From positions 1-64,000 of the forward strand of contig NZ_BAAAFZ010000021.1 in assembly GCF_039523795.1 (NCBI RefSeq): a DNA stretch of 64,000 nt. The letters are read 5' to 3'. The position numbers and the translations under genes were made by a program. Under the pieces are notes generated by a model that was given only the letters and a program-made list of their open reading frames with translations, was not told where the DNA came from and did not search any database. The DNA is from Craurococcus roseus. Lineage in GTDB: Bacteria; Pseudomonadota; Alphaproteobacteria; Acetobacterales; Acetobacteraceae. This document shows positions 8,174 to 17,562 of this stretch, piece by piece. Numbering within the stretch: position 1 is the stretch's first letter; every line of letters begins with the position of its first letter.

Positions 8174-8620
8174 GTGCCGGCGCCGGCCACCGCCATCGCC
8201 CTCTCCGACCGGGAGGACGAGGAGACAAAAAAGGCCGTCGAAGACGGGTTGATCGCCTTCAACGCGGCCGTGCGACCCAACGACTGGCGGCCGCTGACGC
8301 TCTCGGTGCGCCGGGACGGGGAGACCGAGCCGGCGGGTGGGTTGGCCGGCCGCACCTTTTTCGGATGGCTGTTCGTGGCCTACTTCCACTTGCCCGCTGG
8401 CCTGCGCGGGCAAGGTTTGGGCAAGGAGTTGCTCCGCCACGCCGAGGACGAGGCGCCCGCCCGGGGCCGCGCCGGCGCGTCCCTCAGCACCTTCAGCTTC
8501 CAGGCGCGCGGCTTCTACGAGAGGCAGGGCTACGGCGTGTTCGGCTCCATCCCCGACTTCCCGCCGGGCCACGCCTGCTTCTTCCTGTCCAAGCGCCTCG
8601 ACGCGCTACCGCCCGCATGA
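8174..8620 (+). CDS. GNAT family N-acetyltransferase
   Basis: A 148-residue acetyltransferase of the GNAT fold. The acetyl-CoA binding segment is LPAGLRGQGLGKELLRHAED (motif A, RGQGLG) and the C-terminal motif B is FQARGFYERQGYGVFG. The start GTG 8174 lies two bases after the fabD stop with no separate ribosome binding site, so it is probably translated by coupling. The substrate cannot be told from sequence. Insertion of a GNAT gene between fabD and fabG is not usual for the cluster. The frame is open upstream inside fabD, but family alignment begins near 8190. Confidence 0.85.
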   Translation: MPAPATAIALSDREDEETKKAVEDGLIAFNAAVRPNDWRPLTLSVRRDGETEPAGGLAGRTFFGWLFVAYFHLPAGLRGQGLGKELLRHAEDEAPARGRAGASLSTFSFQARGFYERQGYGVFGSIPDFPPGHACFFLSKRLDALPPA

Positions 8621-8636
8621 TCGGAGTCCGCGCACC

Positions 8637-9374
8637 ATGTTCGACCTGACCGGCAAGGCCGCCCTCGTCACCGGCGCCACCGGCGGCATCGGCGCTGCCA
8701 CCGCGCGCGCGCTGCACGCCCAAGGCGCGCGCGTGGCCGTGACCGGCCGCCGCGCTGCGGAGTTGGTGGCTCTCGCCGCCGAGCTGGACGGAAGGGCCTT
8801 GGTCGCCCCCGCGGACCTTTCGGACGCCGCGGCGCCCGCCGCCCTGGTGGAGCGCGTGGAAGCGGAGTTCGGCGCGCTCGACATCCTGGTGAACAACGCC
8901 GGCCTCACCCGCGACATGCTAGCACTGCGCATGGGCGACGCCGACTGGGCCGCGGTGCTGGAGGTGGACTTGACGGCGCCCTTCCGCCTCGCCCGCGCCG
9001 CGCTGCGCGGCATGATGAAGCGCCGCCACGGGCGGATCGTCTCCATCGCCTCCATCGTGGGCACCACCGGCAACGCGGGGCAGGCCAACTACGCCGCCGC
9101 AAAGGCCGGCCTGGTCGGCATGAGCAAGTCGCTGGCGCAGGAGGTGGCGACGCGCGGCATAACCGTGAACGTCGTGGCGCCCGGCTTCGTGAAGACGGCG
9201 ATGACGGACGCGCTCGGCGAGGCGCAGCGCGCCAAGCTGCTGGAGCGCATCCCGACGGGCCGGATGGGCGCGCCGGAGGACATCGCCGCCGCCGTGGCCT
9301 ACCTTTCCAGCGCGGAAGCCGGTTGGATCACCGGCCAGACGCTACACGTGAACGGCGGCATGGCGATGGTCTGA
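8637..9374 (+). CDS. fabG: 3-oxoacyl-[ACP] reductase
   Basis: NADPH-dependent reduction of 3-oxoacyl-ACP, the first reductive step of the elongation cycle. 245 residues, a classical short-chain dehydrogenase: cofactor loop TGATGGIG (12-19), NNAG (about 86-89), catalytic Ser139, Tyr152 and Lys156 in NYAAAKAG, and the C-terminal ITGQTLHVNGGMAM typical of FabG. The ATG at 8637 matches the family start (MFDLTGK). It follows the GNAT gene by 16 bases. Confidence 0.95.
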   Translation: MFDLTGKAALVTGATGGIGAATARALHAQGARVAVTGRRAAELVALAAELDGRALVAPADLSDAAAPAALVERVEAEFGALDILVNNAGLTRDMLALRMGDADWAAVLEVDLTAPFRLARAALRGMMKRRHGRIVSIASIVGTTGNAGQANYAAAKAGLVGMSKSLAQEVATRGITVNVVAPGFVKTAMTDALGEAQRAKLLERIPTGRMGAPEDIAAAVAYLSSAEAGWITGQTLHVNGGMAMV

Positions 9375-9444
9375 GGTCGAACCGGGCCGCAACCGCCTGG
9401 GCGGCGGCGTGTTGGAGCGGCACGCTCGCACAGGAGGCCCCGCC

Positions 9445-9786
9445 GTGGCGGACACGACGATCATCAAGGTTGACGGCAACCACTCGCCGAAGGGCAAGGA
9501 CGGGCAGAAGTACCTCGCCAACGGCCGCACGGTTTCGATGCGCTTGTGGGAGAAGGAGACCCCCGGCCCCGCTAAGCCGCCGGTCCGTCGCGATTACGAA
9601 ACGGTCGGTTACGCCATCGCCGGCCGCGCCGAATTGACGATCGAAGGCCAGACGGTGCTGCTGGAGGCCGCGAATTCCTGGGTCGTCCCCAAGGGCGCGG
9701 AGCACAGCTACCGCATCCTGGAGGAGTTCACCGCGGTCGAAGCCACCTCGCCGCCCGCCGAGGTCCACGGCCGCGACAAGGGCTAA
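9445..9786 (+). CDS. Small cupin-domain protein
   Basis: A 113-residue single-domain cupin. The core has RRDYETVGYAIAGRAELTIE followed by the second cupin segment WVVPKGAEHSYRI. The first motif lacks the usual pair of metal-binding histidines (it has no HxH), though His in GAEHSY is kept, so metal binding is uncertain. The GTG start at 9445 is chosen because CAGGAGG lies seven bases upstream. The function is not known from sequence; it lies between fabG and acpP on the same strand. Confidence 0.7.
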   Translation: MADTTIIKVDGNHSPKGKDGQKYLANGRTVSMRLWEKETPGPAKPPVRRDYETVGYAIAGRAELTIEGQTVLLEAANSWVVPKGAEHSYRILEEFTAVEATSPPAEVHGRDKG

Positions 9787-9872
9787 CGCCCGGCGGCGGA
9801 CGGGAACGCTGCGCGTTTCGCGGAACGCGCCGGCCACGCCCATTTACGAGGCTCCCGGAGGACACCACCGCC

Positions 9873-10079
9873 ATGACCCAGTTCGTCGAGTTCGCGCGCT
9901 TCGCCCCGAAGGACAAGGCCGTTGGGGCGTCGCCGCCCCGCATCTCCGTCAACGTCGAGCACATCACGGCCATAGTGGCGCATCCCGACGGCGGCACCCT
10001 GCTCCGCTTCGTCGGCAGCGGCAACGATGAGCGCGTGGACGAGGAGTACCCCGTCGTGATGCGGACCCTGAACCGATGA
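9873..10079 (+). CDS. Small conserved hypothetical protein, FlbD-like fold possible
   Basis: A 68-residue protein, MTQFVEFARFAPKDKAV at the start and ISVNVEHITAIVAHPDGGTL in the middle, ending in EEYPVVMRTLN. The short alternating beta pattern with NVEHITAI resembles small FlbD-type or PRC-like proteins that carry a 'substrate value then strand' design, but I cannot assign a function. GGAGG is about 10 bases before the ATG. Codon use fits the neighbours. Confidence 0.6.
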   Translation: MTQFVEFARFAPKDKAVGASPPRISVNVEHITAIVAHPDGGTLLRFVGSGNDERVDEEYPVVMRTLNR

Positions 10080-10317
10080 ACCGGGCCGCCGACCGGCTCC
10101 ACCGGCGGGCCAAGCACCCGCGCGGCGAAGACGAGCGGCGCATGCTCGCACGCTGTTCCGCGTCCGACCGGTCCCGCTGCGCTGATCCCGGGCGCCGCGC
10201 TGGGCGGCCGCCGCAGGGGGTTGCCCTCCCCGCAATCCGCGCCTAGGCCCCTCCCGGCTTCCATGGTAAGCCCCCGGCCCGAAGCCGGTCGGGCGTCCCG
10301 AAGGGCATACCCAATGA

Positions 10318-10345
10318 AGGCGCCCCGCCGCGGTCAGGGGCGCCT
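10318..10345 (+). other. Hairpin upstream of acpP
   Basis: A perfect 9-base inverted repeat (AGGCGCCCC at 10318-10326, complement at 10337-10345) with a 10-base loop lies 40 bases before the acpP start. It could be a terminator for the upstream transcript or a leader structure. The rest of 10080-10385 shows nothing else I recognise. Confidence 0.45.
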
Positions 10346-10385
10346 CCCCCAATTCGCAGCGCCGCAAGATGGAGAGTTTCACGCG

Positions 10386-10625
10386 ATGAGCGAAACCGCC
10401 GAGAAGGTCAAGAAGATCGTCGTCGAGCACCTCGGCGTGGACGAAGGCAAGGTCACCCCGGAGGCGTCCTTCATCGACGACCTCGGCGCCGACAGCCTGG
10501 ACACGGTGGAGTTGGTGATGGCGTTCGAGGAGGCGTTCGGCGTGGAGATCCCGGACGACGCCGCCGAAAAGATCACCACCGTCAAGGACGCCATCGACTA
10601 CATCGAAGGCCAGAAGGCCGCCTGA
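10386..10625 (+). CDS. acpP: Acyl carrier protein
   Basis: Carries growing acyl chains on 4'-phosphopantetheine. 79 residues, acidic, beginning MSETAEKVKKIVVEHLGV with the modification motif FIDDLGADSLDTVELVM; Ser37 is the attachment site. The ATG at 10386 fits the family start, with a GGAGAG binding site upstream. It directly precedes fabF, as in most bacteria. Confidence 0.97.
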   Translation: MSETAEKVKKIVVEHLGVDEGKVTPEASFIDDLGADSLDTVELVMAFEEAFGVEIPDDAAEKITTVKDAIDYIEGQKAA

Positions 10626-10665
10626 GCGGCGCCGGCGGGAACGGGAAAGGACGGAGGCCGCAAGG

Positions 10666-11949
10666 GTGTTCGCGCACAATGCCGCGCCGCGGCGCGTGGT
10701 CGTCACGGGCATGGGCATCGCCTGCCCGCTCGGCGTCGGCGTCGGCCATGTCTGGCGGCGGCTGATCGCCGGCGAGAGCGGCATCTCCGCCATCCAATCC
10801 TTCGACACGAAGGACCTTCCGGCCAAGATCGCGGGCCAAGTGCCGCAAGGCACCCGCGCCGACGGCGGGCTGGACCTGGGCGAGTGGGTGCCGGTCAAGG
10901 ACCAGAAAAAGATGGACCGCTTCATCCAGCTCGCCCTCGTGGCGGCGCAGGAGGCGGTCGAGGACAGCGGCTGGGCGGCCGAAACGGACGAGGACCGCAC
11001 CGCCGCCGGCGTGATGATCGGCTCCGGCATCGGCGGGCTGACCACCATCTACGAGGCGTCGCAGGTGGTGGGCTCCGGCCGCGCCAAGCGCATCTCGCCC
11101 TTCTTCATCCCGAGCGCGCTGATCAACCTCGCCTCCGGCCACGTCTCCATCAAGTACGGGTTGAAGGGGCCGAACCACTCGGCCGTTACCGCTTGCGCCA
11201 CCGGCGTCCACGCTTTGGGCGACGCGGCGCGGCTGATCGCGCTCGGCGACGCCGACGTTATGGTGGCCGGCGGCGCGGAAGCGGCGGTGAGCGAGATCGG
11301 CATGGCCGGCTTCTGCGCGTCCCGCGCGCTGTCCACCGGCTACAACGACACGCCAAGGGAGGCGTCCCGCCCTTGGGACGAGGGCCGCGACGGCTTCGTC
11401 ATGGGCGAGGGCGCCGGTGTCCTGGTGTTGGAGGAGTTGGAGCACGCGCGCAAGCGCGGCGCCAAGGTCTACGCCGAGGTCATCGGCTACGGCATGTCCG
11501 GTGACGCCTACCACATCACCGCGCCGTCCGAGAGCGGCGACGGCGCCTTCCGCGCCATGCGCGCGGCGCTGAAGAGCGCCGGCGTTTCCCCGGAGCAGGT
11601 GCAGTACGTCAACGCGCACGGCACCTCCACCCCGCTCGGCGACGACCTGGAGCTGGGCGCGGTGGAACGCCTGTGGGGCGACGCGGCGGGCGGCTTGGCC
11701 ATGTCCTCCACCAAGTCGGCGATCGGCCACCTGCTCGGCGCCGCCGGAGCCGTGGAGGGCATCTTCTCCATCCTGGCGATCCGCGACGGCGTGGCGCCGC
11801 CCACCCTCAACCTGGAGAAGCCTTCGCGCGAAAGCGCGATCGACCGCGTGGCCAAGCACGCGCAGGAGCGGCGGATCGAGGTGGCGCTGTCGAACAGCTT
11901 CGGCTTCGGCGGCACCAACGCCAGCATCGTATTCCGCGGCGCGCCTTGA
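10666..11949 (+). CDS. fabF: 3-oxoacyl-[ACP] synthase II
   Basis: Condensing enzyme that elongates acyl-ACP with malonyl-ACP. 427 residues. The Cys-His-His triad is intact: Cys177 in TACATGVHA, His318 in NAHGTSTPLGD and His355 in SAIGHLLGAAGA; the terminal GFGGTNAS motif is also there. The start is GTG with GGAGG about 10 bases upstream. The N terminus is about 12 residues longer than E. coli FabF. It lies 40 bases after acpP. Confidence 0.96.
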   Translation: MFAHNAAPRRVVVTGMGIACPLGVGVGHVWRRLIAGESGISAIQSFDTKDLPAKIAGQVPQGTRADGGLDLGEWVPVKDQKKMDRFIQLALVAAQEAVEDSGWAAETDEDRTAAGVMIGSGIGGLTTIYEASQVVGSGRAKRISPFFIPSALINLASGHVSIKYGLKGPNHSAVTACATGVHALGDAARLIALGDADVMVAGGAEAAVSEIGMAGFCASRALSTGYNDTPREASRPWDEGRDGFVMGEGAGVLVLEELEHARKRGAKVYAEVIGYGMSGDAYHITAPSESGDGAFRAMRAALKSAGVSPEQVQYVNAHGTSTPLGDDLELGAVERLWGDAAGGLAMSSTKSAIGHLLGAAGAVEGIFSILAIRDGVAPPTLNLEKPSRESAIDRVAKHAQERRIEVALSNSFGFGGTNASIVFRGAP

Positions 11950-11964
11950 TCCTTTAGCCGCACC

Positions 11965-13014
11965 ATGGGCCGGACCATCCGCGTCCTGGGCGGCGCGCTG
12001 CTGCTGCTCGTCCTCGCGGCCGGCGCGGCCGCTTGGTTCGGCTGGCGCGCCTACACGGCGCCCGGCCCGCTGGCCGCGCCGGCGCAGGTGGTGGTGCCGC
12101 GCGGCGGGACGGAAGCGGTGGGCGCGGCCCTGCTGCGGAACGGCGTGGTCGCCGACAGCCGGGCCTTCGCCGTCGCCAGCCTGCTGACGCGCGGCGAGGG
12201 CCGCGTGCGCGCCGCCGAGTTCGTCTTCCCCGCCGGCGCCAGCCTGCGCGACGTGCTCGACATCCTCCGCAACGCCCGCCCCGTGCAGCGGCGCCTGACC
12301 ATCCCGGAGGGACTCACCGCGCGCCAGATCACGGCGCTGTTCGAGCAGGCGGAAGGGCTGATCGGCGAGATGCCGGCGATCTCCGAAGGTGCGCTGCTGC
12401 CCGACACCTACGTGTACCAGTACGGCCAGGCCCGCGCGCCGATCGTGCGCCGCGCCGAGGCCGCGATGGCCGCGGCGCTGGAGGAGGCGTGGCGCGAGCG
12501 CGTCCCTGACCTGCCGCTCGCCTCCCCGCGCGAGGCGCTGGTGCTCGCCTCCATAGTGGAAGAGGAAACCGGCGTGGCGGAGGAACGGGCGCGCGTCGCC
12601 GCCGTCTACGTCAACCGCCTCCGGCGCGGGATGCCGCTGCAATCCGACCCCACGGTGGCCTACGCCGCGTCGAACGGCGCCGGGCTGGACCGGCCGCTCA
12701 CCCGCGCCGACCTCGACCGCGACACGCCCTTCAACACCTACCGCAACCGCGGCCTGCCCCCGGCCCCCATCGCCTCGCCGGGGCGGGAAGCGCTCCGTGC
12801 CGCGACGCGGCCGGCGCAGACGGACGACCTGTTCTTCGTCGCGGACGGCACCGGCGGCCACGCCTTCGCCCGCACGCTGGAGGATCACAACCGCAACGTG
12901 GCGCGCTGGCGCGAGATCGAGCGGCAGCGCACGGGCGGCGGCGGGGGCAGCGACCGTCCGGCCGCCGAACGGCCGAGCGGCGGCGGGAGCGGCGGCGCGA
13001 CGCGCGGACGATGA
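11965..13014 (+). CDS. mltG: Endolytic murein transglycosylase
   Basis: Membrane-anchored YceG/MltG enzyme that cuts nascent glycan strands and sets their length. 349 residues: one N-terminal transmembrane segment (about 8-28), a LysM-like region (IPEGLTARQITALFEQAEGL) and the catalytic domain with LASIVEEETG (Glu199-Glu201, including the catalytic Glu), LQSDPTVAYA and NTYRNRGLPPAPIA. The low-complexity Gly/Ser/Arg tail is lineage-specific. mltG directly after fabF is common in alphaproteobacteria. Its stop overlaps the next gene by four bases. Confidence 0.95.
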   Translation: MGRTIRVLGGALLLLVLAAGAAAWFGWRAYTAPGPLAAPAQVVVPRGGTEAVGAALLRNGVVADSRAFAVASLLTRGEGRVRAAEFVFPAGASLRDVLDILRNARPVQRRLTIPEGLTARQITALFEQAEGLIGEMPAISEGALLPDTYVYQYGQARAPIVRRAEAAMAAALEEAWRERVPDLPLASPREALVLASIVEEETGVAEERARVAAVYVNRLRRGMPLQSDPTVAYAASNGAGLDRPLTRADLDRDTPFNTYRNRGLPPAPIASPGREALRAATRPAQTDDLFFVADGTGGHAFARTLEDHNRNVARWREIERQRTGGGGGSDRPAAERPSGGGSGGATRGR

Positions 13015-13883
13015 CGGGCTGGCCGCTCTGGTGGCGGCTCCTGCTGATTTCGTCGCTCTGGGGCGCGGCGTTCCCGGTGATGCGGTTCGCGGTGGCCGAC
13101 ATCCCGCCGTGGTGGATCGCGTCCGGCCGGGCGCTGCTCGCGGCGTGCGTTGTCGCGGCGTGGCTGGCGTTGCGCGGCAGGCCGGTCGTTCCGCGCGGGG
13201 CCATGCTGCGCCACGCCTTGGTCCTTGGCACCCTCAACGGCTGGGTGCCCAACATCCTCGCTTCCGCCGCCATGGCGCGCATCGACAGCGCGGCCGGCGC
13301 GCTCATCCAAGCCGTGGCCCCTTTGCTGGTCGCCGTGCTGTCGGTGGCGGCCTTGCCGGCGGAACGGCCGGGGCCGCGCACAGTCGCCGGACTGCTGGTG
13401 GGTTTCGCCGGAATCGCCGTCATCGCCGGGCCGGGCGTGGCGGCAGGAGGCGCGGGCGGCACCGGCGCCTTGATGATGCTGCTCGTCGCCCTGTCCTACG
13501 CGTCGGGCACAGTTTACGTGCGCGCGGTCCGGCCGGGCGCGGCGGACGAGTTGGCCTTCGGGCAGCAGATCGGAGGCGGTATCGCGGCGACGCTGATCGC
13601 TTTCGCCGTGGAGCCCGGGGGGCCGCCGGTCGGCGCCGCCACCGCCGGCGCGTGGGTCGCGGTGGCGGCGCTCGCCGTGTTCGGCTCAGCCGTGCCGCTC
13701 ACGCTGTTCCTTGCCCTGGTGCAACGCGCGCGGGCCACGGACGCCTCCATGGTGGGCTACCTGCAACCGGTGTGCGCGACGCTGCTCGGCGTCCTGCTGC
13801 TCGGCGAGTGGACGGAGCCGCGCGTGCTGGGCGGCGGCGCGGTGGTGCTGGCGGGCGTGTGGTTGGCGACGCGGCGGGGTTGA
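13011..13883 (+). CDS. EamA/DMT-family transporter
   Basis: A 290-residue inner-membrane protein with about ten hydrophobic helices in two EamA repeats (first around 10-135, second around 150-290). Typical segments are SSLWGAAFPVMRFAVADIPP in the first repeat and the terminal LGEWTEPRVLGGGAVVLAGV in the second. The ATG overlaps the mltG stop (ATGA). Members export amino acids or other small metabolites; the substrate here is unknown. Confidence 0.88.
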   Translation: MTGWPLWWRLLLISSLWGAAFPVMRFAVADIPPWWIASGRALLAACVVAAWLALRGRPVVPRGAMLRHALVLGTLNGWVPNILASAAMARIDSAAGALIQAVAPLLVAVLSVAALPAERPGPRTVAGLLVGFAGIAVIAGPGVAAGGAGGTGALMMLLVALSYASGTVYVRAVRPGAADELAFGQQIGGGIAATLIAFAVEPGGPPVGAATAGAWVAVAALAVFGSAVPLTLFLALVQRARATDASMVGYLQPVCATLLGVLLLGEWTEPRVLGGGAVVLAGVWLATRRG

Positions 13884-13910
13884 ACGGCCGCCCCGCCCGC
13901 GCCGCCCGGC

Positions 13911-14408
13911 TCAGATGAAGGGGTTGTCGTCGGTGCTCACCGGGCCGACGATGGCGACGTGCTCGGCGGACTCTGAGAACGCCAGCACCACGTCGTCGCG
14001 GTCCGCCCTCCCGCCCGCGAGCGCGTCGGTCCAGAACGCCTGCCCGGCCGCGTCCGGCTCCCGGTCCAAGGTGTTCCGGTAGAGCAGGGTGACGAACTCG
14101 CTGTTGTCCGTGTCGCCGTAGCGGTCCCTGAACTCGGACGACCGGACGAACAATTCGGCCAAGTCGTCCAGGTCCGCCCCGGCCCGCAGCGCGTTGGTCC
14201 AGAAGGTCAGCCCCGCGTCGTCCGGCGTCCGGTCGAGCACAGTGTCGTAGAGCCGCGTCACCTGCGCGGCGGGGGAGGTCGTGGACGGGGTGCCGTCGTC
14301 GTCGTCCACGTCGTTGGCGGCGTCGCGGATTTCCCGCTCGACGTCATCAGCGGCTTGGTTCACGGCATCCACGGCGTCGTCGATGAATCGGTTCACGGTG
14401 TCGGACAT
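13911..14408 (-). CDS. DUF4214 domain protein
   Basis: 165 residues, acidic. The N-terminal third is Asp-rich helix (RFIDDAVDAVNQAADDVERE); residues about 45-165 hold two DUF4214 units: VTRLYDTVLDRTPDDAGLTF with FWTNAL, then FVTLLYRNTLDREPDAAGQA with FWTDAL, and a final VVLAFSESAEHV. DUF4214 is a helical module related to phycobilisome linkers, usually in secreted or surface proteins. No signal peptide is visible; export would have to be by a type I route, which is inference. It is a paralogue of the next gene. Confidence 0.8.
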   Translation of the reverse strand: MSDTVNRFIDDAVDAVNQAADDVEREIRDAANDVDDDDGTPSTTSPAAQVTRLYDTVLDRTPDDAGLTFWTNALRAGADLDDLAELFVRSSEFRDRYGDTDNSEFVTLLYRNTLDREPDAAGQAFWTDALAGGRADRDDVVLAFSESAEHVAIVGPVSTDDNPFI

Positions 14409-14513
14409 GGCGGCTGTTCCAGCAGTTGTTGATGAAAATTATAAACACTTGGAACCGCTGGGGTTTCCCGCCGCCCCGCCCAGGAAACGAGCGGGGCGGC
14501 GGCAGCGGCGGCC

Positions 14514-15005
14514 TCAGCCGAACGGGTCGGCGTCGGACCCGGACCTGGCCGCGAATTCCGGGGATTGGGAAAAGGCCAGCAGGACGTCGCTGCGGTCCAA
14601 CCGGCCGCTGTCGAGGAGATCCTCCCAGTAATCCTCGCCGTCGTCGTCGCCTTCGCGGCCCAGGACGTTCCGGTACAGGCGTTCGACGTAGTCGTCGTTG
14701 TCGGTGCCGCGGTACCGGTCTTGGAACTCCGGCGAGGCGACGAAGGCGTCGGCGATGACGTCGAGGCCCGTTCCGGCGCCGAGGGCGTTGGTCCAGAACG
14801 CCAAGCCGTCGTTGTCGGGCAGCCGGTTGAATGCCGCGTCGTAGAGGCGCGCCACCTGCACGTCGACCGCGGCCGTGGCGGGGTTGGCCGGGGCGGGGGC
14901 CGCCGGAGCAGGGGTGGGCGCGGTCGCGCCACCGCGGTCGTCGGCGTCGTCGTCGAAGCTGTCGTCCCGATCGTCGTCGTCGGAGCGAGAAATGGAGTCG
15001 GACAT
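14514..15005 (-). CDS. DUF4214 domain protein, paralogue of the preceding gene
   Basis: 163 residues from ATG 15005, which has GAGGTG just upstream; the frame is open further back but without a binding site. An Asp-rich start (RSDDDDRDDSFDDDADDRGG) and an Ala/Pro linker precede two DUF4214 units: VARLYDAAFNRLPDNDGLAF with FWTNALGAG, then YVERLYRNVLGREGDDDGED, and the ending DVLLAFSQSPEFAA. It shares this design with the gene at 13911-14408 and is separated from it by about 105 bases. The function is unknown; acidic, signal-less proteins like this are often type I secretion substrates. Confidence 0.8.
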   Translation of the reverse strand: MSDSISRSDDDDRDDSFDDDADDRGGATAPTPAPAAPAPANPATAAVDVQVARLYDAAFNRLPDNDGLAFWTNALGAGTGLDVIADAFVASPEFQDRYRGTDNDDYVERLYRNVLGREGDDDGEDYWEDLLDSGRLDRSDVLLAFSQSPEFAARSGSDADPFG

Positions 15006-15288
15006 TCGCACCTCATGGAAACCGCGTGCCAGCGGGGTGGGGCGAACGGCCGGCGACTCGGCCAAACGTCGCTGCGCACACAACGACAGGAGCGGTCACG
15101 GGCGGGTGAGCGCTGGATCACGACTCGGTAAGAGATGGACCGCGGGGCCGGCCTCCGCGAACAGACGCCCCGGTTCGCCGCCCCGGCTCCCGCGACCGGG
15201 AAGGCTGAAACGTCTTTTTCGGGGTCGAGCCGCCCGCCTGTGCCTGGCAGGGCGGTCGGTCCTTTCCCCGCGAAGCGGGATCGGCGCG

Positions 15289-15450
15289 TCAGTCGATGGC
15301 GTCGCCCACGGCATCGAACGGCGCGGCGACAGGGTCGCCGATCACCGGGACGATCCGCGCCACGTCGGCGGTCACGCGGAAAGGCAAGGCGACCAGACCG
15401 CAACCTGAAAGGAGGAGCAGGCAGGCGAGCAGGAGCGTGGCGGAGCGCAT
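15289..15450 (-). CDS. Small lipoprotein (DUF6726-like)
   Basis: A 53-residue lipoprotein: MRSATLLLACLLLLSGCGLV with a lipobox LSGC (Cys17), then VTADVARIVPVIGDPVAAPF and VGDAID. AAGGAA sits about seven bases before the ATG. The sequence pattern matches small Acetobacteraceae lipoproteins of DUF6726 as far as I recall. It follows the YbbA-like ATPase gene by 35 bases and is likely co-transcribed. The interval 15006-15288 upstream of the DUF4214 gene holds nothing else I can name. Confidence 0.7.
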   Translation of the reverse strand: MRSATLLLACLLLLSGCGLVALPFRVTADVARIVPVIGDPVAAPFDAVGDAID

Positions 15451-15485
15451 GGCGGGTTCCTTCGGAGCTTCGAGACCTCGCTCGT

Positions 15486-16229
<744 letters not shown>

Positions 16230-16254
16230 GGCGCCGAGGAGGTTCCAACCAGCG

Positions 16255-16962
16255 GTGTCGGGATCAGCCTCGGAATGTCATGCCGCGGTCGCGCCAGACA
16301 ATGGCCGGCGCGCGATTCTCCTCTCGATCCTGGCCGCCGCCCTCGCCCGCCCGCGGGCGGCGCCAGCGCAGCGAGGCGCCGGTGGCGGCCAGATCCGCCT
16401 CCTCGCGCTCGGCGACAGCCTCACCGCCGGCTACGGCCTCCCCGCCGGCCAGGGCTTCGTGCCGCGCCTGGAAGCGGCGCTGCGGGCGCGAGGCCACAAC
16501 GTGCGGGTGCTGGACGCGGGCGTGTCCGGCGACACCACGGCGGGGGGCCTCGCCCGCCTCGATTGGGCGCTGGCAGAGCAACCGCACGCCGCCCTGGTCG
16601 AACTCGGCGGCAACGACGGCTTGCGCGGGCTGCCGCCGCGGGACAGCCGCGCCAACCTCGCCGCCATCCTCGACAAGCTGGCCGCGCGCAACATCCCGAC
16701 CCTGCTGGCGGGGATGGTGGCGCCCCCCAACCTCGGCACGGAGTACGGCCGCGAATTCCTGGCCACCTTCGCCGACCTCGCGCGCGAACGGCCGCAGGTC
16801 GTCTTCTACCCTTTCTTCCTCGACGGCGTCGCCGCCGACCCGGCGCTGAACCAGCCGGACGGCATCCACCCCAACGCCCGCGGCGTGGAGGAGGTGGTGC
16901 GCCGCATCCTCCCCGCGGTCGAGACCTTGCTCGCACGCGTCCCCGCTGCGCCGGCTGGCTGA
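16255..16962 (+). CDS. SGNH-type esterase/lysophospholipase (TesA-like)
   Basis: A GDSL hydrolase of about 235 residues, likely periplasmic. Block I ALGDSLTAGYG holds the nucleophile Ser, block III is LGGNDGLRG, and block V DGIHPNARG holds the Asp and His. A signal peptide (GRRAILLSILAAALARPRAA, cut near APAQ) precedes the catalytic domain. The start is uncertain: GTG 16255 lies 13 bases after AGGAGG, while ATGs at 16219 and 16228 are also in frame. It is divergent from the YbbA-like gene. Confidence 0.88.
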   Translation: MSGSASECHAAVAPDNGRRAILLSILAAALARPRAAPAQRGAGGGQIRLLALGDSLTAGYGLPAGQGFVPRLEAALRARGHNVRVLDAGVSGDTTAGGLARLDWALAEQPHAALVELGGNDGLRGLPPRDSRANLAAILDKLAARNIPTLLAGMVAPPNLGTEYGREFLATFADLARERPQVVFYPFFLDGVAADPALNQPDGIHPNARGVEEVVRRILPAVETLLARVPAAPAG

Positions 16963-16974
16963 GGAGCACCCGCC

Positions 16975-17541
16975 ATGATCCGCCTCTTCGTAGCCCTCGG
17001 CCTGCCGGAAGAACTCTGCGACGAGTTGTCCTCCATGTGCGGCGGCATCCCCGGCGCCCGCTGGGTGCCGGAGGAGAATTATCACCTCACCCTCCGATTC
17101 ATCGGCGAGGTGCCGGGCTGGCAGGCGCAGGAGATTGACGAGGCGCTCGCCTGCATCCGCGCGCCCGCCTTCGACCTGACGCTCCGCGGCGTCGGCACCT
17201 TCCAGAAGGCCGGGCGCGTCGCCGCGCTCTGGGTGGGGGTGGAAAAGACGGAGCCGCTGATGTTCCTGCAAGCCAAGGTGGAAACGGCGCTGCAACGCAT
17301 CGGGCTTGAGCCGGAGCGCCGCCGCTTCTCTCCGCACGTCACCCTCGCGCGGACGGAGCGCGCGGAGCAGGGCAAGGTCATCGCCTTCGTGCAGGCGCAC
17401 AACCTGTTCCGGGCGGCGCCGGTTCCCGTGGACGGCTTCGCCTTGTACTCCTCCCGCCTGGGCAAGGAGCAGGCGGCCTACGCGCGGGAAGTCGAGTACG
17501 GCCTCCTCGAACCCAAACCGGCCGCCGCGCTCCGGGCCTGA
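16975..17541 (+). CDS. thpR: RNA 2',3'-cyclic phosphodiesterase
   Basis: 188-residue 2H phosphoesterase that opens RNA 2',3'-cyclic phosphates (the ThpR/LigT family). The two HxTx motifs are HLTL (His37) and HVTL (His121). The protein starts MIRLFVALGLPEELCDEL. It follows the esterase gene by 12 bases with GGAG upstream. The C-terminal KEQAAYAREVEYGL is a normal family ending. Confidence 0.93.
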   Translation: MIRLFVALGLPEELCDELSSMCGGIPGARWVPEENYHLTLRFIGEVPGWQAQEIDEALACIRAPAFDLTLRGVGTFQKAGRVAALWVGVEKTEPLMFLQAKVETALQRIGLEPERRRFSPHVTLARTERAEQGKVIAFVQAHNLFRAAPVPVDGFALYSSRLGKEQAAYAREVEYGLLEPKPAAALRA

Positions 17542-17562
17542 TCCGCTTCCTGGGAGTCACCC

